Below, piece by piece: positions 26,576 to 35,271 of a stretch of 45,323 bases of DNA (within the stretch, counting starts at the first letter, position 1; each line of letters begins with the position of its first letter). Location of the stretch: contig CP070652.1 in the NCBI GenBank assembly GCA_020354645.1, positions 1,978,899-2,024,221 of the forward strand, read 5' to 3'. The notes beneath the pieces are model-generated. The model searched no databases. It was not told the DNA's origin and saw only the letters and a list, made by a program, of their open reading frames with translations. The DNA comes from Deltaproteobacteria bacterium (GTDB taxonomy: Bacteria > Desulfobacterota > Desulfobacteria > Desulfobacterales > G020354645). Made by a program: the position numbers and the translations under genes.

Positions 26576-27439
26576 ATGAAATTCCTTTTTGATGTATTTG
26601 AAGGGATGCCAAGAAGTTTAACCCTTTCAATTAGCGTTGCAATGACCGCCCTGGCGGGATTTATTGACCTGGTTATCGGTCCTGACGTGTCATCAGCAAT
26701 TTTTTATGCAGTGCCTATCGGCGTTGCTTCCTGGTACGGCAGTCGGGGCATGGGCATGATGATCTCAACCCTGGCAGCGATCGTATGGTTGTTAACCGAT
26801 AATATGTCCGGCCGTGAATATTCTCATCAAGCCATTGTTTATTGGAATGCAACCGTTCGTTTCGGTCTTTTTTCACTGATCGCTTATCTGATATCCGGCT
26901 TTAGTACGCGGCTGAAGTTGGAAGCGGAAATGGCCGACATTGATTCTCTAACGGGTGCTTTGAATAGCCGCGCATTTTATGAGCAGGCTGAAAAAGAAAT
27001 ATTAAGAATGCAAAGATTTAAACACCCTTTTACTGTTGCCTACTTTGATCTCGATGACTTTAAACAGGTAAACGATCAATTCGGACACACCATAGGGGAC
27101 GAATTACTCCAAACAGTCGTATCAACTATCATGAACTTGATCCGTAAAACGGATTTCATGGCCAGACTGGGCGGTGATGAATTTGCCGTTTTTTTGGTCG
27201 AAACAGGTTCAGATACAGCAAAAAAGGCTCTCGCAAAAATAAGACAAAGTGTGTTACAAAAAATGACAGAAACCGGATGGCCGGTGACACTGAGTATCGG
27301 CATGGTGTCGTATGAGACTGCCCCGGCGAACGTCAAAGAGATGATAAAATTAGCAGATTCGGTGATGTATTCAGTCAAAAGGAAAGGCAAAGACGGCTTC
27401 AGGCATATGCGGTGGGACGGCAAATTAGATGGCATCTGA
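26576..27439 (+). CDS. Membrane-anchored diguanylate cyclase (GGDEF)
   Basis: A 287-residue enzyme expected to make c-di-GMP from two GTP. Residues about 12-108 form four hydrophobic helices of a small membrane sensor domain (SLTLSISVAMTALAGFIDLV, AIFYAVPIGVASWYG, MISTLAAIVWLL, FGLFSLIAYLI). The catalytic domain (about 118-280) has the substrate motif FDLDDFKQVND, an intact GGDEF (198-202) and an I-site RKTD (189-192) exactly five residues before it, so product inhibition is likely. It belongs to a sigma-54-driven two-gene operon with the protein at 26138. The signal sensed by the membrane part is unknown. Confidence 0.94.
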   Translation: MKFLFDVFEGMPRSLTLSISVAMTALAGFIDLVIGPDVSSAIFYAVPIGVASWYGSRGMGMMISTLAAIVWLLTDNMSGREYSHQAIVYWNATVRFGLFSLIAYLISGFSTRLKLEAEMADIDSLTGALNSRAFYEQAEKEILRMQRFKHPFTVAYFDLDDFKQVNDQFGHTIGDELLQTVVSTIMNLIRKTDFMARLGGDEFAVFLVETGSDTAKKALAKIRQSVLQKMTETGWPVTLSIGMVSYETAPANVKEMIKLADSVMYSVKRKGKDGFRHMRWDGKLDGI

Positions 27440-27610
27440 AAAATTATTCGATTAAAATAGCTGGTAATGTTTCTTACAAATAACTTACAAAATTCAACAG
27501 AAGGTTCGAAACTTTTTCTGCTTACTTGTGAGACGCAATAGTAGGAATGCCTTAACATACGGTAAATGTACAAGTAACCTCAACTACTTAACATTGGGTG
27601 TTAATCAATC

Positions 27611-28744
27611 ATGACCGATCATACCGATAAAAGCGACCTTCAAAATGAAGACCTTCATTTTGTCGATAGTGAAAAAACTCGTAACATCATGGATGGCGCT
27701 AACGGCGAGGTTTTCGAGGTTTTTCGAGAAGTCGATGACCTGCGTAAAATCGCGGGGAATGAAGCCCAATCCTTGGAGGTGCGACTGGAGGCCTACGAGG
27801 ATATTATCGATTCGGAAGTCGGCGACACCTCACTTGTTCGGGCACGAAATATTGAACGGGAAGTTGGTATCCGCCAGATATATCTAAAATTTGAAGGCGG
27901 TAATCCAACCGGCACCCAAAAAGATCGCATCGCCTTTGCTCAGGCTATGGATGCGCTGCGACGCGGTTTTGATACCATAACCCTGGCCACCTGCGGAAAT
28001 TATGGTACGGCCATGGCATTGGCGGCTTCGCTGTCCGGACTGCGCTGCTTGATTTACATTCCGCAAAATTTTCATACGAAGCGAATCAAGGAAATGAACG
28101 ATTTGGGTGCCGAAATTGTCCGGGTCAGCGGTGATTATGAAAGGGCGGTTATCCTGTCAGCTGAGCACGCAAAAAAAGATGAATTATATGACGCCAATCC
28201 CGGCGGAGACAACACGGACATTCAGCTGCGAGCTTACGGTCAAATTGCCTACGAAATTTATGACGAGTTGCGCGACGCGCCCCTAATTGCGGCGGTTCCG
28301 GTCTCCAACGGTACCACTCTGGCTGGAATTTACAAAGGGTTTTTAAGCCTGTACCGTCGCGGCAAGACCTCTCGCATTCCCCGTATCGTCGCCGGATCCT
28401 CATACAGAAAAAACCCCATCGTTCAGGCGTATTTAAATAATTCTGATTCCTGTGTGGATCTAAAACCCGAACAAATTCGGGAGACCAGTATCAACGAACC
28501 CCTGATTAACTGGCATGCTATCGACGGCGACCATGCGCTGGAAGCCATCCGACAAACAAATGGCTGGGCAGCCAATGCCTCAGATAAGAACATGCGGCTG
28601 TTTTCACGCTTGATTCGTGAAAAAGAGGGGTTGCAAGTCTTGCCTGCCTCCACGGCAGGGCTTATCGGGCTTGTGGAACAACACCGCAAGGAAACGCTTC
28701 CGAACGATCGATTTGTCGTTGTTTTAACCGGGAGAAAATCATGA
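27611..28744 (+). CDS. Threonine-synthase-like PLP enzyme (fold type II), first gene of a four-gene operon
   Basis: A 377-residue pyridoxal-phosphate enzyme. The cofactor lysine is K104 in EGGNPTGTQKDRIA, close to the NPTGSFKDR motif of threonine synthases; the phosphate- and substrate-binding loop is TCGNYGTAMALAASLSG, where threonine synthases have SSGNTA. The N-terminal 60 residues are acidic and unlike ThrC. The TCGNYG change and the surroundings suggest it may not make threonine but perform another beta- or gamma-replacement/elimination. Its TGA overlaps the next ATG (ATGA), so the operon is translationally coupled. The fold assignment is secure, the substrate is not. Confidence 0.87.
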   Translation: MTDHTDKSDLQNEDLHFVDSEKTRNIMDGANGEVFEVFREVDDLRKIAGNEAQSLEVRLEAYEDIIDSEVGDTSLVRARNIEREVGIRQIYLKFEGGNPTGTQKDRIAFAQAMDALRRGFDTITLATCGNYGTAMALAASLSGLRCLIYIPQNFHTKRIKEMNDLGAEIVRVSGDYERAVILSAEHAKKDELYDANPGGDNTDIQLRAYGQIAYEIYDELRDAPLIAAVPVSNGTTLAGIYKGFLSLYRRGKTSRIPRIVAGSSYRKNPIVQAYLNNSDSCVDLKPEQIRETSINEPLINWHAIDGDHALEAIRQTNGWAANASDKNMRLFSRLIREKEGLQVLPASTAGLIGLVEQHRKETLPNDRFVVVLTGRKS

Positions 28745-29817
28745 TGCATCCGCCGGACGGCCAGGCCATAATTTATTGCCAGGGGGCATTTAATACGCCC
28801 AACTGGAAAACCGCCCACGGGCTTGTCCGCTTCACGACGCGTTATCGAGTTCTTTCAGTAATTGATTCTCGCTATTCGGGCCAGGATGCCGGCAGCGTAC
28901 TGGACGGCAAACCCAACAACATTCCCATAGATGCCACTATAGAAGAGGCCGTCCAAATCGCTCACGAGAATGGAACACCCCCAAGCCACCTGGTTATCGG
29001 GCTTGCTCCCGACGGTGGCCGCTTGAGTGCTTCAGCTCGCCAGGATGTTGCCAAGGCAATTCACCTTGACCTGAACATCGATTGCGGTCTACACGATTTC
29101 TTGTCCGAAGATCCGGAACTCGCAAAGCTTGCAAAGCAGAAGGGCATTCGGTTACGTGATGTCCGCAAACCTCTACCACCCAACCAACTCCATTTTTTTA
29201 GCGGTAAAATTGAAGCGGTAACTGCCCTGAAAATAGCAGTTTTAGGAACAGATTCGGCCGTTGGCAAGCGGACAAGCGCCTGGAAGATTGTCCAGGCATT
29301 CCATGAAAAGGGGTATCGCGCAGAACTGGTCGGCACGGGCCAGACCGCCTGGATGCAGGGAGTAAAGTATGGCATCATAATGGATTCACTGATTAACGAT
29401 TTTGTTTCCGGGGAAATAGAGCATGCCGTTTGGACGGCCTGGTATGAGGAACACCCGGATATCATTGTAATTGAAGGACAGGGAAGCTTGATGAATCCGG
29501 CCTATCCCGGGGGATTTGAAATATTAGCGGCTGGCAGACCGGACATTATCGTGCTACAGCATGCCCCTGCCCGCAAAGAATATGACGGTTTCCCGGGCTA
29601 TCCCATTCACCCGCTGGCCCGTCAAATCCAGGTCATCGAGATGCTTTCTTCAAAACCGGTGGTAGCGATTACCATTAACCATGAAGACCTGGCAGATGAT
29701 CAAATCCCCCTGGTCTGTGATGCGATTCACAAGATCATCGGCCTACCAGCCTTTGATGTACTTCGCGACGGAGCCGCAGACCTCGTAAAAAATTTGGTAA
29801 CCCACCTGGTTAAATGA
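28741..29817 (+). CDS. DUF1611 family P-loop protein (DgcN-like)
   Basis: A 358-residue protein with an N-terminal Rossmann-like domain (about 1-155) and a C-terminal P-loop domain (about 160-350) with GTDSAVGKRTSA (169-180), followed by GTGQTAWMQGVKYG and IVIEGQGSLMNPAYPGG. This is the DUF1611 layout. From memory, one member, DgcN, was described as a D-glutamate N-acetyltransferase working with an enolase-superfamily racemase, DgcA; such an enolase-type protein is encoded at 32270 in this operon. The pairing supports a role in the chemistry of D- or L-glutamate, but this copy is not proved to have that activity. It overlaps the PLP gene by four bases and ends 53 bases before the fusion gene. 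Confidence 0.85.
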   Translation: MMHPPDGQAIIYCQGAFNTPNWKTAHGLVRFTTRYRVLSVIDSRYSGQDAGSVLDGKPNNIPIDATIEEAVQIAHENGTPPSHLVIGLAPDGGRLSASARQDVAKAIHLDLNIDCGLHDFLSEDPELAKLAKQKGIRLRDVRKPLPPNQLHFFSGKIEAVTALKIAVLGTDSAVGKRTSAWKIVQAFHEKGYRAELVGTGQTAWMQGVKYGIIMDSLINDFVSGEIEHAVWTAWYEEHPDIIVIEGQGSLMNPAYPGGFEILAAGRPDIIVLQHAPARKEYDGFPGYPIHPLARQIQVIEMLSSKPVVAITINHEDLADDQIPLVCDAIHKIIGLPAFDVLRDGAADLVKNLVTHLVK

Positions 29818-29870
29818 AGCTCCCCGTCAACCCCAGATCGTAATGGCAAAAAAAGCGAGAAAAAAATACC

Positions 29871-32267
29871 ATGCTTGTGAAAAAACCCAATAAATCAAAA
29901 TATTTTCCAAAGCAACCGGATTCCGGCGAGGATCCTTTAGCGGGTTTGGAAACATTTGATCGCTTGATCGTTGGTCCCATAAAAATAGAGCCCAAACGCC
30001 TGATCGCGCCATATCGATTGGTTTGGGACGGACGGGATGACAGCATCGATTTAATCTACAGTTATGAAGAACGGGTATTCAAGCCGGACGAACCGGAGTC
30101 TCAAAACCTGGCCAGCATGATCGCCGTTCAGGTCGCACTTAATTACGGCCTTTTTTGCCGATCGTTGGTTTTGCATGGCATGTTTGACAATCTTGACCGC
30201 AAATTCATCAAAGAGATGGCAGAAAACACGGCCCGTGAAATATACGTCAAAAAATTTTTAGAACCCAACCCCTTTCTGGTGGGGGATGCCGCCCATTTGC
30301 CGGTGGTAAAAAAATCGGAATATCTTCGGGGCAAAATTGAATTTCCACATATCTCTCCCGCCAAGCCACAGGATAAGTGGCAGCTGTGGTCAACCAACAA
30401 TAATTCTCATTGCATCCTTTCCAGCGGCGGTAAAGACAGTCTGTTGAGCTTCGGATTGCTGGACGAAATCACCCGAGAAGTCCATCCGATATTTGTCAAT
30501 GAATCCGGTCGTCACTGGTTTACCGCGCTGAATGCCTATCGATACTTTAAAACACACGTATCGAATACCACCCGTGTTTGGGTGAATTCCGACCGATTAT
30601 TTGCCTGGATGTTGAAACGCATGCCATTTGTCCGTAAAGACTTCACCGATATTCGCAGTGATGAATACCCGATCCGTCTCTGGACAGTGGCGGTATTTCT
30701 TTTCGGGGTTCTGCCGGTGCTTCGCAAACGCGGCATTGGGCGAATTATCATTGGTGATGAATTTGATACCACCGTCCGAAGTTCCCATACTGGAATACGA
30801 CATTACGACGGGCTGTACGACCAAAGCCTTCATTTTGACAACGCCCTTTCACGCTACTATTTACAAAAGGGCTGGTCGGTCAGCCAATTTTCGATTCTGC
30901 GCCCCCTGTCTGAGCTGCTCATAGAAAAAATTCTCTGCACCCGGTATCCACACCTCCAGGAACATCAAGTGTCCTGCCATGCCGCTCATGAAAAGGAGGG
31001 TAGAATATACCCATGCGGAAGGTGCGAAAAATGCCGGCGGATTGTCAGCATCCTTATGGCGATCGATGTCAAGCCCGCAACCTGCGGTTACACCGAACAG
31101 CAGATTCATAGCTGTCTGAAAGCCTTTGCAGATAAAGGCATCAGCCAGGAGGAAGCCGGCAAAGCACATCTGACGTATCTGTTGAAAGAAAAAGGCCTGA
31201 TTGAAATTACTGCCGGCAGAGACCGTAAAATCAAACCCCATCCGGAAATATTGAAGTTGCGTTTCGACCTTAGCCGCTCTCCCCTGGATGCGACACCGGT
31301 GGATCTCAGAAAACCCCTGCTTGAAATTTTTCTTGAACACGCCGGTGGGGCGCTCAAACGGGACGGCAGGTCATGGGTTGCGTTCGATCCTCTAACGGAT
31401 GCCTCCCTGGGCAATCCCTACCCTTTTGAACTGGATGCAACCGAGCTTAAAACGAAATTGAAGGATGACACCCTCTTCTCGACTGAAAGTCGCTTTTTGT
31501 GGGGGGAATTAACCTGGCCCGAAGCAGAGACCCGCTTTCAAAAAACAGATATCGCACTGCTACCGGTGGGTTCGATTGAACAACACGGTCCCCATTTACC
31601 GTTGGATACCGATGCTTTCGATGCCGAATACCTGGCAAGGCGAGTAGCGGCTGTTTGCAGTTCGCCCAGGCCTCTTGTCCTGCCACTGATTTCTTACGGT
31701 GTTTCATACCATCATGAGGATTTTATGGGCACCATCAGTATTAACAATGATACCCTCTCTCGGTTGGTATATGACATCGGAATGAGCGTGGCGCGCAACG
31801 GAATCAAAAAACTGGTTATTATAAACGGCCACGGCGGTAACAGCCCGGCCCTCAATTATGCCGCCCAGATGATTAACCGCGAGGCCCATATTTTTGTATG
31901 TGTGGATACCGGTGAAACCAGCGACGTGGACATCGATAAAATTGTTGAAACACCCAATGATGTCCATGCCGGGGAGATCGAAACCAGTACCAGCCTTGCG
32001 GTGCGTGCACATTTGGTTCGAATGGATCAGGCCCGAAAATCGGTCCCGGCATTCTCCAGTCGTTATCTGGATTTTACCGGCAAACGCAGTATTGCTTGGT
32101 ACGCATATACCCGTAAGATATCTGCCAGCGGTATAATGGGAGACCCAACCAAAGCCAGCGCCGAGAAAGGGGAAAAAATCTGGGAAATCATGATTGCACA
32201 TCTTGTGGCGCTGGTGGAAGATCTAAAGGGAATGACCCTTGAAGAGATTTTTCACAAACGGTATTGA
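29871..32267 (+). CDS. PP-loop (MurL/QueC-like) ATPase fused to a creatininase-type amidohydrolase
   Basis: A 798-residue two-domain protein. Residues about 1-530 form a PP-loop domain: SSGGKDS (184-190) should bind ATP and adenylate a carboxylate, and C369 with C382-x2-C385-x2-C388 ([11 protein letters not shown]) forms a zinc site as in QueC; the stretch [15 protein letters not shown] before it recalls MurL, the ATP-dependent UDP-MurNAc-L-Ala-L-Glu epimerase. Residues about 540-798 are a creatininase-family hydrolase with metal ligands in [15 protein letters not shown] (567-581), NGHGGN (652-657) and HAGEIETS (699-706). All motifs are intact, so both halves should be active. I know no characterised protein with this fusion. 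The TGA overlaps the region just before the epimerase start at 32270. Confidence 0.85.
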   Translation: MLVKKPNKSKYFPKQPDSGEDPLAGLETFDRLIVGPIKIEPKRLIAPYRLVWDGRDDSIDLIYSYEERVFKPDEPESQNLASMIAVQVALNYGLFCRSLVLHGMFDNLDRKFIKEMAENTAREIYVKKFLEPNPFLVGDAAHLPVVKKSEYLRGKIEFPHISPAKPQDKWQLWSTNNNSHCILSSGGKDSLLSFGLLDEITREVHPIFVNESGRHWFTALNAYRYFKTHVSNTTRVWVNSDRLFAWMLKRMPFVRKDFTDIRSDEYPIRLWTVAVFLFGVLPVLRKRGIGRIIIGDEFDTTVRSSHTGIRHYDGLYDQSLHFDNALSRYYLQKGWSVSQFSILRPLSELLIEKILCTRYPHLQEHQVSCHAAHEKEGRIYPCGRCEKCRRIVSILMAIDVKPATCGYTEQQIHSCLKAFADKGISQEEAGKAHLTYLLKEKGLIEITAGRDRKIKPHPEILKLRFDLSRSPLDATPVDLRKPLLEIFLEHAGGALKRDGRSWVAFDPLTDASLGNPYPFELDATELKTKLKDDTLFSTESRFLWGELTWPEAETRFQKTDIALLPVGSIEQHGPHLPLDTDAFDAEYLARRVAAVCSSPRPLVLPLISYGVSYHHEDFMGTISINNDTLSRLVYDIGMSVARNGIKKLVIINGHGGNSPALNYAAQMINREAHIFVCVDTGETSDVDIDKIVETPNDVHAGEIETSTSLAVRAHLVRMDQARKSVPAFSSRYLDFTGKRSIAWYAYTRKISASGIMGDPTKASAEKGEKIWEIMIAHLVALVEDLKGMTLEEIFHKRY

Positions 32268-32269
32268 AT

Positions 32270-33373
32270 ATGAAAATTGGCAACATAACTGCCTGGCCGG
32301 TAAAAATGCCGCTTGCAGAACCCTATGTCATTTCCTATGAAACCATCGAGGCGACTGTCAACGTTTTCTGCCGGATTGAAACTACCGCCGGTATTTGTGG
32401 TTATGGCTGTGCTGCGCCGGATTTGGTTGTAACCGGCGAGACCGCAGAAAGCGTATTGGGGTCTTGCAGGTCGATCATAGCGCCTATGCTGAAGGGATCG
32501 GATCCGTTAAGATCGGCGTTGCTGCTGGAAAGATTAAAGCCGCGTTTGGAGACACAGCCATCAGCCTTGGCCATGGTGGACATGGCGCTGTATGATATCC
32601 TGGGTAAAGTCGCCGGCCTGCCATTGTTCAAAATACTGGGCGGCTTTCGAGACCGAATGAAAACCAGCGTCACTATCGGAATCTTATCTGTTGATGAAAC
32701 GGCCGATAAAGCCAAAACATTTGTCAGACAGGGTTTCAAATCACTGAAGATCAAAGGGGGTGCCAATGTTTTCGAAGATATTGAGCGGGTGCTGAAAGTC
32801 AGGGAAACCGTCGGCCAGAAAATTGAAATTCGATTTGACGCCAACCAAGGGTATTCTGAGGCCGACGCTTTGCGGTTTGTCAAAGAGACACGATCTGCCC
32901 GGCTGGAAATTTTGGAGCAGCCCACCCCTAAAAAGCAAACGGAGGCTTTGGGCCGGGTTACGCGAGAGGTTCCGATTCCGGTGATGGCCGATGAAAGTCT
33001 CATGAATCTGCGGGATACGTTTCGTTTAGCAAAAAAGGGTCTGATTGATATGGTGAATGTCAAATTGATGAAAGTCGGGGGTATTTCCGAGGCCATCAAA
33101 ATAAATGCTGTTGCAAAAGCAGCCGACCTGGAGGTAATGGTAGGCTGTATGGATGAATCTGCTCTGGGTATTGCCGCCGGCCTGCATTTTGCCTTGTCAC
33201 GCCCTAATGTGGTATATGCCGATTTAGACGGACACCTGGATTTAATTAACGATCCGGCAGCGGGTGCTGTTATGCTGCGAGACGGAACCCTCTACCCAAC
33301 CGGAAAACCCGGTCTGGGATTTGATCTGGCCGGTCCGCTTCCCTGGAAACCCCGCCTTAAGAGGCGGGGTTAA
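32270..33373 (+). CDS. Dipeptide epimerase / N-acyl-glutamate racemase (enolase superfamily)
   Basis: A 367-residue enzyme of the muconate-lactonising subgroup. Catalytic bases are K162 in SLKIKGG (K160-x-K162) and K268 in NVKLMKVGG; metal ligands are D190 (RFDANQGYS), E216 (LEQP) and D241 (ADES). These places agree closely with L-Ala-D/L-Glu epimerases, as does the late ADLDGHLDL segment. In this operon a DgcA-like racemase of N-acetylglutamate is an alternative. The ATG at 32270 is two bases after the stop of the fusion gene. The last residues ([10 protein letters not shown]) are encoded by a hairpin repeat that starts at 33348, so the C-terminus has been replaced or extended by it. Confidence 0.92.
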   Translation: MKIGNITAWPVKMPLAEPYVISYETIEATVNVFCRIETTAGICGYGCAAPDLVVTGETAESVLGSCRSIIAPMLKGSDPLRSALLLERLKPRLETQPSALAMVDMALYDILGKVAGLPLFKILGGFRDRMKTSVTIGILSVDETADKAKTFVRQGFKSLKIKGGANVFEDIERVLKVRETVGQKIEIRFDANQGYSEADALRFVKETRSARLEILEQPTPKKQTEALGRVTREVPIPVMADESLMNLRDTFRLAKKGLIDMVNVKLMKVGGISEAIKINAVAKAADLEVMVGCMDESALGIAAGLHFALSRPNVVYADLDGHLDLINDPAAGAVMLRDGTLYPTGKPGLGFDLAGPLPWKPRLKRRG

Positions 33374-33441
33374 GGGAAGCTATCTGAAACAGATAGTTTC
33401 CTCTCCGGGAAGCGTCGCCCTTTAGGGCGGAGAGCTTCACT
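33348..33441. repeat. Cluster of three hairpins at the end of the epimerase gene
   Basis: Three small inverted repeats in a row: AACCCCGCCTT/GAGGCGGGGTT (33348-33371), GAAGCTATCTG/CAGATAGTTTC (about 33376-33400) and CGCCCTTTAGGGCG followed by GAGAGCTTCAC (33410-33441). The last matches 14507-14541 behind hup. The pattern resembles ends of IS200/IS605-type elements without a transposase. The first hairpin encodes the final residues of the epimerase. Confidence 0.6.
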
Positions 33442-33446
33442 TAGAA

Positions 33447-34304
33447 ATGATGAAATTTGCCCGGATTAAAACTGTCACTTGGAACCTTGTACTCATCACC
33501 GTGGGTAGCGTTTTATGCACGATCGCAATAAACGGCATTCTTATTCCGCAGCAGTTTATCAGCGGGGGTTTCACCGGATTAGCGATTTTAATTCACTACC
33601 TGGTGCCGTTTTCTTCGGTTGGCGTTGCATACTTTATATTGAACATCCCGATATATGCATTGGGTTGGAAGTTTGTCGGACGCCGGTTTTTTCTTTACAG
33701 CATCGCAGGACTGTTCATTTTTTCAGCCATGGTTACATGGATCCATCCAACCGTACCGATTCAGGACAAATTTCTCAGTGCGTTGCTGGCCGGGATTGTC
33801 AGCGGGGTCGGTGCGGGAATTATTCTGAGATCATTGGGATCGGCAGGGGGCTTGGATATTTTATCAATTATTCTGATCAAAAAATTCTCCATCCGCATCG
33901 GCTCCTCAATTCTGGCATTTAACTGTATTCTTTTGTTGGTGTTTGCGTTCATATTTTCCATGGAGGCCGCTCTTTACGCCCTGATCTTTATATTTGTCAG
34001 TTCCAAACTTGTGGATCTTGTCGTTACCGGTTTGAGCCAACGAAAAACTGCAGTCATTATCTCCGAGGCCTGGAATGAAATATCCAGGGAAATAATAAAT
34101 ACACTACAGCGTGGGGTTACAGTCGTCTGCGGACAGGGGGCCTATTCCGGCCAGGAAAAACACATTTTGTATGTCGTCATAACCTTTCAGGAATTATCCC
34201 GTCTCAAGCGGTTGATCCGCCAAATCGATTCGAGTGCATTTGTCGTTATATCCGATACGCTTGAAGTAATGGGCCGCAGGATCGGCAACCAGCCTCACTG
34301 GTAG
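33447..34304 (+). CDS. YitT family membrane protein
   Basis: A 285-residue inner-membrane protein with about five hydrophobic helices in residues 12-190 (for example WNLVLITVGSVLCTIAINGI and FLYSIAGLFIFSAMVTWI), the family signature IPQQFISGGFTGLAILI and GSAGGLDILSIILIKK, and a cytoplasmic DUF2179 domain at the end (about 200-285, with RGVTVVCGQGAYSGQEKHILYVVI). The transport substrate of the family is unknown. Two ATG codons (33447, 33450) are possible; no good ribosome site is seen because the hairpin cluster ends directly before the gene. It may be read with the upstream operon. Confidence 0.9.
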   Translation: MMKFARIKTVTWNLVLITVGSVLCTIAINGILIPQQFISGGFTGLAILIHYLVPFSSVGVAYFILNIPIYALGWKFVGRRFFLYSIAGLFIFSAMVTWIHPTVPIQDKFLSALLAGIVSGVGAGIILRSLGSAGGLDILSIILIKKFSIRIGSSILAFNCILLLVFAFIFSMEAALYALIFIFVSSKLVDLVVTGLSQRKTAVIISEAWNEISREIINTLQRGVTVVCGQGAYSGQEKHILYVVITFQELSRLKRLIRQIDSSAFVVISDTLEVMGRRIGNQPHW

Positions 34305-34339
34305 TTCAACTGCGACGTTTGTCATTCTGATGTCGCAAA

Positions 34340-34546
34340 TTAACGGGTTGTTGCCCAAATATTTCTGAACGGTCATTAAAACGTTTTTGGATTATAAATC
34401 TTAGCGCAGCCCAAGAAAAGCGCTTTGAACCTGTTTGAGTCCCGCGTTCAAGCGGGACGAGTTTTCAAAGCGCCTGGAGCAAGCTTTAGCTTTATCAAAA
34501 AACGTTTTAGACGCAGCGAAAATATCTTTGGGCAACAGCCCGTTAA
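34340..34546. mobile_element. MITE-like repeat of family B, full-length copy 2
   Basis: Inverted ends TTAACGGGTTGTTGCCCAAA and TTTGGGCAACAGCCCGTTAA, with an internal hairpin GTCCCGCGTTCAAGCGGGAC. It corresponds over its length to 18738-18942 in the opposite orientation; the form at 43427-43512 keeps only its two outer parts. The open frames across it are not genes. Confidence 0.85.
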
Positions 34547-34830
34547 TATAAAATTGAGTTTTCATTTGAAGCGTCAGCGTCCTGTCGCTCTCACAAGGGA
34601 TTTTTTTCACCACACCAATGGTTTGAGAGCAGATATACGTGATGACTTTCGCAGACAGGAAAATTAGAATGCGTTGATTGAATTTCAATAATACTTGCCG
34701 GGATAGTAAGCAGTTAATATATTAAAGCTATTTCAGGTATTCAAAATGATACGCTTGAAAATCATTTACAAGATGGAAAACCCTTCACACTATTTTGATC
34801 ATTAAAACCAATTTGTACAGGTTTAGGAAG
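34547..34830. other. Upstream region of the DUF2914-CdaA genes
   Basis: About 285 A/T-rich bases without a gene. I found no sigma-54 match and no convincing sigma-70 pair, so the promoter of the DUF2914-cdaA transcript remains undefined. Confidence 0.4.
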
Positions 34831-35265
34831 ATGAAATATTGTAACAGTCTATTTCTTGTCGTTTTGTTGGCTGTACCTGGTGTTTTCCTTACACAAACAA
34901 CTAAAGCACTTGCGGAAAGCGGTATCACATCAACCGATATTGACCCGGTTCCTGTGCGGGCAGTAATTTGCGAGGAGCTAAAAGATCGCTTACCCAAAAA
35001 TGAAGCAATTGTATTTTCCATTACAAATGGAAGGGTATATTGCTATACTGATTTTGACCCTGTTTATAAAAATACGCATATTTACCATAACTGGTTTCGC
35101 AGGGACATCCTCACCGCCAAGGTAAAGCTCTCCTTAAAACCACCTCGCTGGTCGACGTTCAGCTATATCAGCCTTCGCAATACTGATAAAGGTCCGTGGC
35201 GGGTGGAAATCACAGGTCCCGAAGGATACATTTTACAGACCCTAAGATTCAGCATTACAGATTAA
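34831..35265 (+). CDS. Exported DUF2914 protein
   Basis: A 144-residue precursor with signal peptide MKYCNSLFLVVLLAVPGVFL (cleavage near ALA-ES) and a DUF2914 domain: VPVRAVICEELKDRLP..., GRVYCYTDF, HNWFRRDI, WSTFSYISLRN, GPWRVEITGPEGYILQTLRFSI. The family is found mostly in Desulfobacterota and gamma-proteobacteria and has no known activity. The start at 34831 gives a proper signal peptide; a start at 34795 would add a poor extension. The stop is 6 bases before the cdaA start, so the two are co-transcribed and this protein may act in the periplasm with the YbbR part of the fusion. Confidence 0.86.
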   Translation: MKYCNSLFLVVLLAVPGVFLTQTTKALAESGITSTDIDPVPVRAVICEELKDRLPKNEAIVFSITNGRVYCYTDFDPVYKNTHIYHNWFRRDILTAKVKLSLKPPRWSTFSYISLRNTDKGPWRVEITGPEGYILQTLRFSITD

Positions 35266-35271
35266 ACGCAA

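Noticed and set aside
34401..34688. Open frames of 80-95 codons on both strands
   Set aside because: They lie mostly inside repeat B (34340-34546) and copy its inverted sequence, so they are not genes.
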